Source: Chloroflexota bacterium
GTDB lineage: Bacteria; Chloroflexota; Anaerolineae; Caldilineales; Caldilineaceae
Assembly: GCA_016861025.1 (NCBI GenBank)
Contig: BOKO01000004.1
Location: forward strand, 351,150-415,149
Reading direction: 5' to 3'
DNA length: 64,000 nucleotides
The notes beneath the pieces were generated by a model. It was given only the letters and a program-made list of their open reading frames with translations. It was not told where the DNA came from and did no database searches. Position numbers and translations under genes: made by a program. How positions within the stretch are numbered: position 1 is the stretch's first letter; each line of letters opens with the position of its first letter. Below, one piece after another: positions 37,912-48,972 of this stretch.

Positions 37912-40437
37912 TCAACTGACCTTGCGGAAAACCTCTTTGATATTGGGCAGTCGCTCGATCTTGGTCATGATGCGAGTAAGTTGCACCACATCTTGAATTT
38001 CGAGGGTGGCAGTGATGACGGCGAGGTTGTCTTTCTGCCCGGTGACTGCCTCGATGTTGCGCATGTTGACATGCTCGTCGGCGACCAGCGCCGCCACATC
38101 GCGCACCAGGCCAGAGCGATCATAGGCGCTGATATGAATCTTGACCGGATAGGTCTTCTCCTGTTGCGTCGTCCACGCCACTTCAATGATGCGCCCGCTG
38201 TCGATGCCGATCAATCGGTTGATGTTGGGGCATTTTTGTGTGTGGATCGTCACCCCGCGGCCCTTGGTCACATATCCGACAATTGGGTCACCCGGCACCG
38301 GATTGCAGCACCTGCCCAGATTGGTGAGCAACCCCTCAACCCCCTGCACGCGCAGCCCATCGTAGTCGGCGTCGCGGTCGGCGGCGTTCTGGCCGGTGTG
38401 AAACGAGAAGATGTCGAACGAAGCCAGCCGCTCCTGTTCGCGGCGTTCATAGTCGATGATCTTGGTTGCGATGTGTTGCGAGTTGATGTCGCCGTAGCCG
38501 ATGGCCGCCAGAAAATCGTCCAGATCCTCATAGCGGAAGAGCTTACTGACCGTCTCGAAACTCAGGTCGGCTGAAAGGCGTCGCAGCTCCTTGTCGAGCG
38601 CCTGGCGTCCACGCAGGATATTCTCTTCGCGGTTCTGGCGACGCAGCCAGGCGCGAATTTTGCTGCGCGCGCGTTGCGTTGCCACAAACTCCAGGTCGGG
38701 ATTGAGCCAATCGCGACTTGGCCCGCCGCGCGAAGCCGTGATGATCGAGACCTGGTCGCCGTTCTGCAGCTTGTAGTCAAGCGGAACGAGCTTGCCGTTG
38801 ACATTGGCGCCGCGGCAGCGATGTCCAAGCTCGGTGTGAATGTGATAGGCGAAGTCGATCGGCGTCGAACCGGCGGGCAGGTCGATGATGTCGGCGTTGG
38901 GTGTGAAGACGAGCACGCGGTCGCTGAACACGTCGGTCTTCATGCCGTCGACAAACTCGTCGGAATCGCTCATTGAAAGCGGCTCCGACATCAGCTTGCG
39001 CAGGTAGCTGATCTTCTTCTGTACATCTTCGCTGTGGCGCGCCTGTTCTTTGTATTGCCAGTGTGCGGCGACGCCCAACTCCGCCATTTCGTGCATCTCG
39101 ACGGTGCGAATCTGAATCTCGACGGGCCGGCCATCCTTTTTGATGCGCACTGCAGTGTGCAGGCTGCGGTACATGTTGTCTTTGGGGTTGGCAATGTAAT
39201 CGTCGAATTCGCCAGGGATTGGGTGCCACATCGTATGGACGACGCCTAACGCGGCGTAGCATTGCGCTATGGTGTCGACAATGATGCGGAAGCCGTGCAC
39301 ATCGTAAATTTGCTCGAAACCGACGCCTTTGCGCTCCATTTTGCGGAAGATCGAGTAAATGTGTTTGGGACGCCCGTAAACCTGCGCCTGCAGCCCCGCT
39401 TCAGCCAGCGCGCGCTCCAGGTCAGATTTGATCCGGATCACCAGCTTTTCGCGGTCGCCTTCTTTCTGCTGGATGGCGTTTTTGATCTCTTTGTAGCTGG
39501 CCGGGTTAAGGTAGCGGAAGCTGAGATCCTCCAGTTCTGACTTGATCCGCCAGATGCCCAGCCGATTGGCGATCGGCGCGTAGTAATCGAGCGTCTCGCG
39601 CGCAATGCGGCGCCGTTTGTGTTCTTTCTGCCCGCTTAGTGTGCGCATGTTGTGCAGTCGGTCAGCCAGTTTGATGATCAGCACGCGCAAATCTTCGATG
39701 CTCGCCAGCATCATCTTGCGCAACGACTCGGCTTTCTGATTGCTGACCGGAGCGTCGCTCTTGCTTTTCTTTTCCTGAATTTTCTTGAGCTTGGTGACGC
39801 CATCGACCAGCTTGGCGATGGTCTGACCAAAGTGTGCGCGGATGTACTCGATGCCGAAGTCGGTGTCTTCAGCCACATCGTGTAGCAGACCGGCAGCCAA
39901 CGCCTCCGGATCCATGCGCAGTTCGGTCAGAATTTCGGCGACGGCGATCGGGTGTGTAATGTAGGGTTCGCCGCTGTCGCGACGCATGGCGCGATGCGCG
40001 TAGCTTGCCAGCACGTAGGCGCGCAGGATCAGATCGCGGTTCTCGTTGCGGAAAGTGTCGGGCAGGCGCTGCCACAACGATTCGATGGCGCGTCGCTCTT
40101 CTGGCGAAGGCTCGATGCGGATGTAATCCTGTCCGTCAGCGGTGGGCAACGGTTTCAGCCGTTCGATGGTCTGCCAGAGCATCAGGGAGCCGGCGTCGGT
40201 GGTCGTAGCGCCATTGACTACGGCTGTGACGCTGTTGCTGTAAACTGCGTCTTCGCCCGTTGGAGCCGCACCGTTGACAGGCGCGTGTTCAAGCAGCGAC
40301 GGGACCTTGCCATCCTGCACTACATCAGGTTGACGCCGCCGATGCCTGTCTTCTTCGCTTTGCACCGCCGCTCGCCTGTTCTGCTTGCGCTGCGGCGCCG
40401 CCTTTTGATCGACCGAGGCGCTGGGAAGCACGTTCAT
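37912..40437 (-). CDS. rel: RelA/SpoT-family (p)ppGpp synthetase/hydrolase
   Basis: 841 aa from the ATG at 40437; a longer frame extends 34 codons upstream without support. It begins with a basic, poorly ordered N-terminal ~100 residues. Then come the HD hydrolase domain (YITHPIAVAEIL, LLHDVAEDT, at about 175-320) and the synthetase domain (HIYSIFRKM, DVHGFRIIVDT, NMYRSLHT). After these are a TGS domain (VFTPNADIIDLPAGSTPIDFAYHIH), a helical region and a C-terminal ACT domain. HD residues are intact, so both synthesis and hydrolysis of the alarmone are likely. It makes and removes (p)ppGpp during starvation. Single gene. Confidence 0.95.
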   Translation of the reverse strand: MNVLPSASVDQKAAPQRKQNRRAAVQSEEDRHRRRQPDVVQDGKVPSLLEHAPVNGAAPTGEDAVYSNSVTAVVNGATTTDAGSLMLWQTIERLKPLPTADGQDYIRIEPSPEERRAIESLWQRLPDTFRNENRDLILRAYVLASYAHRAMRRDSGEPYITHPIAVAEILTELRMDPEALAAGLLHDVAEDTDFGIEYIRAHFGQTIAKLVDGVTKLKKIQEKKSKSDAPVSNQKAESLRKMMLASIEDLRVLIIKLADRLHNMRTLSGQKEHKRRRIARETLDYYAPIANRLGIWRIKSELEDLSFRYLNPASYKEIKNAIQQKEGDREKLVIRIKSDLERALAEAGLQAQVYGRPKHIYSIFRKMERKGVGFEQIYDVHGFRIIVDTIAQCYAALGVVHTMWHPIPGEFDDYIANPKDNMYRSLHTAVRIKKDGRPVEIQIRTVEMHEMAELGVAAHWQYKEQARHSEDVQKKISYLRKLMSEPLSMSDSDEFVDGMKTDVFSDRVLVFTPNADIIDLPAGSTPIDFAYHIHTELGHRCRGANVNGKLVPLDYKLQNGDQVSIITASRGGPSRDWLNPDLEFVATQRARSKIRAWLRRQNREENILRGRQALDKELRRLSADLSFETVSKLFRYEDLDDFLAAIGYGDINSQHIATKIIDYERREQERLASFDIFSFHTGQNAADRDADYDGLRVQGVEGLLTNLGRCCNPVPGDPIVGYVTKGRGVTIHTQKCPNINRLIGIDSGRIIEVAWTTQQEKTYPVKIHISAYDRSGLVRDVAALVADEHVNMRNIEAVTGQKDNLAVITATLEIQDVVQLTRIMTKIERLPNIKEVFRKVS

Positions 40438-40660
40438 CTCTCCTCCCAGCGAGTTGCGTCCAAACTGCGCAGCCCGCTGAAACCACCCAATCCGCACACC
40501 TTGCCTTTTATTATACTCGCGCCTGGCGCTGCTGCACAATGCACCCGAAATAGTTCGACAACCGACATAGACGCTTTCAGGAAGGCAGCCAATGGTTGCA
40601 AACCATCGGCTGATAGGAAAACCCGGCTGATGAGGATTAACAAAATAACCCGGTAATCAA

Positions 40661-40725
40661 AGGCGCGGCTCTTAGCCGCACGTTCTCGCCAGACAGGAAA
40701 ATGCGGTTCGCAACCGCATCTACGA
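40661..40725. repeat. REP-like palindromes between rel and miaA
   Basis: gcgcggctcttagccgc (about 40664-40680) and atgcggttcgcaaccgcatctac (40701-40723). The latter contains exactly the 17-bp palindrome seen at 14819-14835. The 310-bp gap 40438-40751 holds no gene that I can support. Confidence 0.65.
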
Positions 40726-40751
40726 TTACCGAATCTGTTTGTTAATATGCA

Positions 40752-41724
<973 letters not shown>

Positions 41725-41732
<8 letters not shown>

Positions 41733-42132
41733 CGCCCACCGCATGTCGAATATGTTCGATGTTCAACAGCCGTCCCTGCCCATCCATCTGGACGCCGACC
41801 ACGTCGATGCGCCAGGCGCCCGTCCAGGCGCGCGCTTGCACATAGCGATGCGCCACCTGCCGCATCTTGGCGGCTTTGCGCGGCGTGATCGACTCAAGCG
41901 CAGTGCCGAAAGCCAGCCCGCGCCGCGTGCGCACCTCGACCAGCACCAGCCATGGACTCAGCTCACCGCCGCGCACAAAGTCCGGCGCCATCTCCTGGGC
42001 GACAATGTCGATCTCGCCCTCCTTGCAGCGCCAGTTGCGCTCGATGATGGTCAGTCCGGCCGCCTGCAGCGTGCGCGCCGCCAACTCTTCACCGGCGTGG
42101 CCGAGTTGTTTGCGCGGATCGATGGTCGTCAT
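41725..42132 (-). CDS. yraN: YraN/UPF0102 family nuclease-fold protein
   Basis: 135 aa from ATG 42132 (MTTIDPRKQLGHAGEELAA). It has the family core with GEELAARTL, the nuclease-like EGEIDIVAQ and LVLVEVRTR motifs (Asp and Glu of a PD-(D/E)xK-like site), and TPRKAAKM. The biological role is not established; the gene usually sits beside rnhB, as here (ATGA overlap). Confidence 0.92.
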
Positions 42133-42782
42133 GATGGGTTGAAAAGCGTCGCCTGCCGGGTGATCGGTGCAAAGCTGTGGCGATGCAGCGCGCATGGCCC
42201 AAGCCGAGCAATTGCAGCGAGATGCGCCGCAACGCCGTAGCCTTTGTGCGCCGCAAAGCCATATCCCGGATATTGAAGGTCATAGTCTGTCATTAGCCGG
42301 TCGCGGTGGACTTTTGCCAGGATCGAGGCCGCCGCCACCACCGCCATTGTGCGGTCGGCTTTAGGCTGCGAAATTTGGCGGATTGCTATGTGCGGCAGGC
42401 GCACCCAGTCGATCAGCAAGTGGTCGGGGACGCAAGCCAGCGCCGCCACCGCCTGCTGCATTGCCAACCGCGTCGCCGCCGCAATGCCAATGGCGTCGAT
42501 TTGGGCGGCGTCCACCGCGCCGACTGCCCAGGACGCAGCGCATTTTTGAATCTCCACCGCCAGCGTCTCGCGCTGCGCCGGGCTGAGCAGCTTGCTGTCG
42601 CGCACCAGCGTCCAGACCGGCGCAGCGGCGCATGCGGGCGTCACGACCACGGCCGCGGTCACCACAGGCCCGGCCAACGCGCCGCGCCCGGCTTCATCGA
42701 TGCCAGCGACATGCACAAATCCCTGCGCCCACAGCGACTGCTCGATCTGCAGCGTTGGCGCTGCTACACGCTCTGCTCCCAT
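42129..42782 (-). CDS. rnhB: ribonuclease HII
   Basis: 217 aa with the catalytic DEAGRG motif (AGIDEAGRGALAGPV) near residue 29, RDSKLLSPAQR, and a later ADRTMAVVAAASILAKVHRDRLM region with the remaining acidic residues. It cuts the RNA strand of RNA-DNA hybrids, including single ribonucleotides. Overlaps yraN by 4 bp. Confidence 0.95.
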   Translation of the reverse strand: MGAERVAAPTLQIEQSLWAQGFVHVAGIDEAGRGALAGPVVTAAVVVTPACAAAPVWTLVRDSKLLSPAQRETLAVEIQKCAASWAVGAVDAAQIDAIGIAAATRLAMQQAVAALACVPDHLLIDWVRLPHIAIRQISQPKADRTMAVVAAASILAKVHRDRLMTDYDLQYPGYGFAAHKGYGVAAHLAAIARLGPCALHRHSFAPITRQATLFNPS

Positions 42783-43118
42783 GCCCGCATTTTACCAGCG
42801 ATCTGGCGCATTGGCATGGCGACAACGCCACAGAAAAGCGGGTTCTCTCTGATTTGATGTGGTTGCGCCGAGCAAAGCTACAACGGATGCAGACAGGAAG
42901 GGATTCGCTACGCTGACAGGAAAGCTAATCCGTTGCCATCCGAATCCGCTGTACTCGCCGACCACATCAAGTCCGGTTGAGCAAAAAACGCTGACCCTTT
43001 CGGATCAGCGTTTGATAGACACTGCCAATATGCGGTGGTGCGTGTCCGTTCAGGACACAATCAGCGATGCAAGGCGCTGGCGGCGTTTTCGCCCTTCGCC
43101 CCTCGCAACTCCGTCAGC
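42783..43118 (-). other. rplS-rnhB gap of 336 bp holding one terminator
   Basis: No gene can be supported in this gap. It holds a minus-strand terminator at 42983-43013: arms aacgctga/tcagcgtt, with the A-run aaaaaa on the plus strand giving a U-run in the rplS transcript. The rest is unassigned. Confidence 0.7.
42983..43013 (-). terminator. terminator downstream of rplS
   Basis: Reading the minus strand, an 8-bp stem aacgctga...tcagcgtt with a short loop is followed by ttttttgc. Confidence 0.8.
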
Positions 43119-43481
43119 CTAAGCCTTGAGGAAGCGCTTCTCGCGCAGACGCGCCGACTTGCCCTGGCGGTCGCGCAGATAGTACAACTGTGCACGACGC
43201 ACGCGCGCCTTGCGCAGCACTTCGACCTTTTCCACAGTCTTGCTATAAACCGGGAAGGTGCGCTCGACGCCCACCCCGTGTGCGCCGGTGCGGCGTACAG
43301 TGTAGGTCGCACCCGCCGAGGAGCCGCCGCGCATCGCAATCACAACGCCCTGAAAGACCTGGATGCGCTCGTTGCGTCCTTCGACAATCTTCTGGTGAAC
43401 GCGCACCGTGTCGCCCGGCGCAATATCGGGAAAGTCAGAGTTTTGTTCTGGCTGAAGCGAAGCCATCAATGCGTTCGTCAT
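43119..43481 (-). CDS. rplS: 50S ribosomal protein L19
   Basis: 120 aa with the L19 signatures GDTVRVHQKIVEG, RIQVFQGVVIAMRGG, VERTFPVYSK and VRRAQLYYLRDRQGKSARL. L19 lies at the 30S-50S interface. A ribosome site (aagga) and a good promoter (43572-43600) precede it on the minus strand, and a terminator follows. It sits downstream of trmD in the conserved order. Confidence 0.97.
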   Translation of the reverse strand: MTNALMASLQPEQNSDFPDIAPGDTVRVHQKIVEGRNERIQVFQGVVIAMRGGSSAGATYTVRRTGAHGVGVERTFPVYSKTVEKVEVLRKARVRRAQLYYLRDRQGKSARLREKRFLKA

Positions 43482-43571
43482 AACCTATATCCTTCATCAA
43501 TCACACAGTGCAGCCAAAGCAGTTGCCAGACGCACATCGCCACGTGAACAAGTCTTGAGTGCAACTTGAAC

Positions 43572-43600
43572 ACTATATCACATCTCTGGATCGACGCCAA
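43572..43600 (-). promoter_or_regulatory. promoter for rplS
   Basis: On the minus strand TTGGCG (43595-43600) and TATAGT (43572-43577), 17-bp spacer, 91 bases before the rplS start codon. Confidence 0.55.
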
Positions 43601-43724
43601 ACCGACGCCCCCCGAAATCACAATGAGTGTGATGACAACCTCAAAGACGCCCCTCTGCAAAGCTGCAACGATTTGGCGTCAATTCGCTGTCAATCTATAA
43701 TGGCAACGTTGTGAGCCTGTCAGC

Positions 43725-44684
43725 TCAGGCCGATGATGTCTGTCCGTCGGAAGGGCTCCAGCCATTTTTGCGCAGAAAAGCCAGGTCGCTGGCTGTCAAT
43801 GGCGCATGATGCAGCAGGTCCGGTCGGCGGTGAAGCGTGCGCAGAAGCGCCTGCTCACGTCGCCAACGGTCGACATTGGCGTGATGTCCGCTGAGCAGGA
43901 TCGAGGGAACACTTTGATCGCGAAATGTGGGCGGGCGTGTATATTGGGGGCCTTCGAGCAAGCCGTCCAACCCGGGTGAGTGACTGTCCTGGTGTGCGCC
44001 GAGGTCAAAACCAAGTGCGCCGGGCAACAGTCGCGTAACGGCGTCGATGAGGATCATGGCTGCCAGCTCGCCGCCGCTGATCACATAGTCGCCGATGCTG
44101 ATCTCGTCGGTGACCACTTGCAGGCGCACGCGTTCGTCGACGCCCTCATAGCGTCCGCAAATGAGCGCCAGCCGTCGATGTTGTGCAAGGTCGGCGACGA
44201 TGCGCTGGTTGAGCAGCCGGCCCTGCGGCGTCAGCAAGATGATCGGTGTATCTGGCGGCAACGGTGCAGGCGCGTCGGCGCTCCATGTTGGCAGATTGAC
44301 GTAAGCGTCTTCAGGGGGAAGCGACCAGCCGGCAGGATGCGTCAACACCGTTTCGACGGCGCGCACAATCGGCTCTGGCTTCATGATCATGCCGCCGCCG
44401 CCGCCGTAGGGCGTGTCGTCGCAAATGTGATGGCGGTCAGTGGTGAAGTCGCGGATATTATGGAGACAAATCGAGATCAGCGCCCGATCGATGGCGCGTT
44501 TGATGATGCTCTCGTTCAAGGGGCCGCTGAACATCGCCGGAAACAGGGTGAAGATGTCGAAGTGGATTCGATGAAGGGTGTCAAGTTGAGTTTCAGCAAG
44601 GTTCTCGCCAATCTCAGGCGTACATTCGCTGTGTTCGTTCTCGGTCAACAATCCGATCCCTCCGCTCAAACGGGCGCTTCGCAT
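43725..44684 (-). CDS. trmD: tRNA (guanine-37-N1) methyltransferase
   Basis: The TrmD core starts at HFDIFTLFPAMFSG and contains DDTPYGGGGGMIMKPEP, LLTPQGRLLNQ, CGRYEGVDERV and DEISIGDYVISGGE, the SAM-knot loop. It methylates G37 of tRNAs to prevent frameshifting. No ATG lies just before the core. The ATG at 44684 or a TTG near 44650 adds about 40 residues, so the true start is uncertain and may overlap the start of the divergent M23 gene. Partners rimM and rpsP are not in the window. Confidence 0.93.
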   Translation of the reverse strand: MRSARLSGGIGLLTENEHSECTPEIGENLAETQLDTLHRIHFDIFTLFPAMFSGPLNESIIKRAIDRALISICLHNIRDFTTDRHHICDDTPYGGGGGMIMKPEPIVRAVETVLTHPAGWSLPPEDAYVNLPTWSADAPAPLPPDTPIILLTPQGRLLNQRIVADLAQHRRLALICGRYEGVDERVRLQVVTDEISIGDYVISGGELAAMILIDAVTRLLPGALGFDLGAHQDSHSPGLDGLLEGPQYTRPPTFRDQSVPSILLSGHHANVDRWRREQALLRTLHRRPDLLHHAPLTASDLAFLRKNGWSPSDGQTSSA

Positions 44685-46201
44685 TCACCCAATCCGAATC
44701 GCTCCAGTGAAAAACCTGCGACCATTCTAACACATGACCGCGGCACGGCGCAGGTGATTACGCCGGTGGCTCTCAGTCCAAAACCCATATTGCCGATAAA
44801 CGCTGTCCGTATTATTGCAGCCATGATCGTGGTGGCGGTCGGTGCATGGGTAGTATGGACGCGCAGCGTCGCCAATGACAGCCGGCCAGCCCGTGAAATC
44901 ATTGCCGACGAACAGGCGCCGATCTCCGAGCCAGGCACGATTCTTGGCTTGCGTCCTACCTTTACACCGACGCCTGCATCTCCGGCAACGCCGCTGCCTG
45001 TGATCGACGCCGGTGAATTGGCGCAAATTGTGATTGTTACACCGACGCCCGACCCGCGTCGGGCGCTGACAGTCGGCGGCGCAATTGTGGACCGTCCGTT
45101 TGCTGTCGCCAACACCGAACGCAGCTCGGCGGGGTTGATGAGTCTGTTTTCGATCGGCGCCAACTTGCCGCCGGCGCCACAGATGGTCGTCGATCTCTCT
45201 GATCTAAGAATCCCGCCGATGGTCGAAGAGATCATCGAAGCGCCACCGCCACAAGTGAAGATCGTCACGATTGATGGCGTTGAACTTGCACCGCCCGAAC
45301 CAGCGACGCCCACACCTGCGCCGGATGTTGCGCCAGAGCCAACAGCTGTGCGCTCGATTATCCCACCGCTGGTCAACAACGGGCCGACGCGCGTCTGGTC
45401 GTCGTTCCAGCCCAAGCCGCCAGAGGAGAACGACCATTTCTGGGTCGAGTCGCCATTTGTGAACACTGAGTACAACCGGGTTGCAGCGCCCTCCTATCAA
45501 TTCGGCTCCACGGCTGGCGGTCAATATCGCCCACATCATGGTCTTGACATTGCCAACCGCTGGGGCACACCGGTGCAGGCGGGGGCAACCGGCACGGTTG
45601 TCTTTGCCGGGCTGGACGATCCGATCCCGATGGGGCCATATCCAAATTTCTACGGCAACACAGTGGTGATCCAGCTCGACCGCAAGCTGCCGGTGGCCGG
45701 CGGCGAAATCGACGCTTTTGTGCTATACGGCCATCTCAGCCGCGTTACGGTGGCGCAAGGGCAGCGCGTCGAGCCAAACGACATTGTCGGCGAAGTCGGT
45801 ATGACCGGCATTGCCATCGGTCCCCACCTGCACGTCGAAATGCGCGTCGGCGAAAACACTTATCAAAATAGCGTCAACCCCTATCTGTGGCTCAAGCCAG
45901 CGCCGGGTGAAGGCGTTGTCGCCGTGCGCCTGGTGACAGCGGATGGTCGCTCCTGGCCCGGCGCGCGACTGACGCTGGCGCGCTTCGAGAATGGCCGCGC
46001 GGTCTGGGGCCGTCTGATCGAGACCTACCTCGACAACGAGAACATCATCCCCAACCCGTCGTGGGGCGAAAATGGCGCAATGGGCGACGTGCCGGCTGGC
46101 TATTACGTGTTGATCGGCAACGTCAACGGCGAAGCAGTGCGCGCCGAGTTCTTCGTGCGCGAGGGACAGACCACCTTTGTGGAAATTCGTACAAAGCAAT
46201 A

Positions 46202-46202
<1 letters not shown>
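44571..46202 (+). CDS. membrane-anchored M23-family (LytM) peptidase
   Basis: About 543 aa if it starts at ATG 44571; a GTG at 44631 is an alternative that overlaps trmD less. One N-terminal membrane segment (INAVRIIAAMIVVAVGAWVVW) is followed by a long Pro/Thr-rich extracytoplasmic linker. The M23 domain has zinc motifs HHGLDIAN and HLHVEM (H-x3-D and H-x-H). It would cut peptide crosslinks in cell-wall peptidoglycan or serve as an amidase activator. The last ~75 residues form a small beta domain. It overlaps the next gene by one base (taATG). Confidence 0.85.
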
Positions 46203-47716
<1,514 letters not shown>

Positions 47717-47723
47717 CCAGGAG

Positions 47724-48236
47724 TCACCACTCGCCTGCGTAATCACACCTGCGCGGCGTCAGCGATGCCGTCGTCCAGGCATAGTGCAGCTCGACCAGCT
47801 GACGCAAATGCAGCAGATCATGCGCCACCCACGCCGCCAACAGATTGCCCGCCGCAAACGGTTCTCCCCACGGCGCAATGGCGGTTGCATCCCAATCGGG
47901 CGCGACTAAGCTGCGCAGCCACGCCAGCGACCGTTCGCGTTCGGCTAAGAACGCAGCCAGCGACTCTTCCAGATTACGTTCATTGTACCGACGCTCCGTC
48001 ACCCATCCGACGGGATTGATCGGCGGCCAGGCGTCGCCAGGGCGATGCAGTGTATAGTCGATGCGCTGGCGGAAATCCTCGCGTTCCTCGTCCAGCAGAT
48101 GATTGATGACTTCGAGAACTGACCAGCTTGCGGCGTCGGGTTTCCAGCGCGCCTGCGCGTCGTCGACGCAAGCAACCAACGCAGTGATGCGCTGCGCGTT
48201 ACGTCCCAGCATTGCGACGATCTGCTCAAGCTCCAT
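47724..48236 (-). CDS. DinB-like metal-binding protein
   Basis: 170 aa, a four-helix bundle with the family pattern WSVLEVINHLLDEER early and AAWVAHDLLHLRQLVELH late; these histidines form the metal site. DinB-family proteins are often thiol S-transferases (e.g. bacillithiol-dependent), but the specific role is unknown. It is convergent with the MttB-like gene and divergent from the receiver-like gene. Confidence 0.85.
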   Translation of the reverse strand: MELEQIVAMLGRNAQRITALVACVDDAQARWKPDAASWSVLEVINHLLDEEREDFRQRIDYTLHRPGDAWPPINPVGWVTERRYNERNLEESLAAFLAERERSLAWLRSLVAPDWDATAIAPWGEPFAAGNLLAAWVAHDLLHLRQLVELHYAWTTASLTPRRCDYAGEW

Positions 48237-48397
48237 TGGCTCTTCCCTTTCATTGTTGCGCCCTCCATAGCAGTTGGGTGATTCAGTCTATCATCGGGAA
48301 ATTTCCGACACAAACTGTCCAATTCTTCCCGACAGACAGGGTGCGTTCGTTCTGCTACCCTTCTTGTGAAGAATTTCACGTGTTTGTTGAGGAGCGA

Positions 48398-48889
48398 ATG
48401 GTGGAGTCAGTCATGGAAATCCGATTGTTGTTCGCCACGCCAGACGAGGAGTCGCAAGCGTTGTTGGACTCGTTGTTATCTTCTGCGCTCGAACTGACGC
48501 CACTCACAGTGCGGGCTGAACACGCGACAACCCAAGAGCAATTGTTGGAACGTGTTGATGCGGATATTGATGATGTAGTCGTGCTCGATTGGCTGATGGC
48601 GCAGGCTGAGACGCCGGCGCTCGTCGCTACGCTCCTGCAACGCAACCCGAAGCTGCGCATTGTCGCTCTGCTGCCGGAAAGTCACCGGCAATACCGCAAG
48701 CAGGTGTGGCAGGCGGGTGCGTGCAGCAGCATCGCCAAAGAGAACATGGAGCAGGAGTGGTTCTCCAGCGTCCTTTGCATTATGCACCGGGCAATGCAAC
48801 GAGAAGCCAGATTGCACGCGTACTATCAAAATTTGACGACGACAGTCAGTTTGCGCGAACCGGCGACCTGTTGCGCCGCTGCCGATTAA
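48398..48889 (+). CDS. stand-alone receiver-like protein
   Basis: 163 aa from ATG 48398 (ribosome site gaggag). It has the alpha/beta layout of a response-regulator receiver: IRLLFATPDEES (acidic pair weakened), VVVLDW with the potential phospho-Asp, LRIVALLP, and a Lys in SSIAKENMEQEW. No DNA-binding output domain follows; the last 45 residues are helical. It could be a diverged or pseudo-receiver. It lies 83 bp upstream of the molybdopterin oxidoreductase operon. Confidence 0.6.
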   Translation: MVESVMEIRLLFATPDEESQALLDSLLSSALELTPLTVRAEHATTQEQLLERVDADIDDVVVLDWLMAQAETPALVATLLQRNPKLRIVALLPESHRQYRKQVWQAGACSSIAKENMEQEWFSSVLCIMHRAMQREARLHAYYQNLTTTVSLREPATCCAAAD

Positions 48890-48972
48890 GTGTTTGGACG
48901 CATTTCTGCTGCCATGCACTGCGTCAGCCGAAATCAGCACGTGACACGCAACACGCAACAAAAGGATCAATT

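Noticed and set aside
43980..44570. N-terminal extension of the M23 peptidase frame
   Set aside because: It lies opposite the trmD catalytic core, and the extension has no domain; a later start near 44571-44631 is more plausible.
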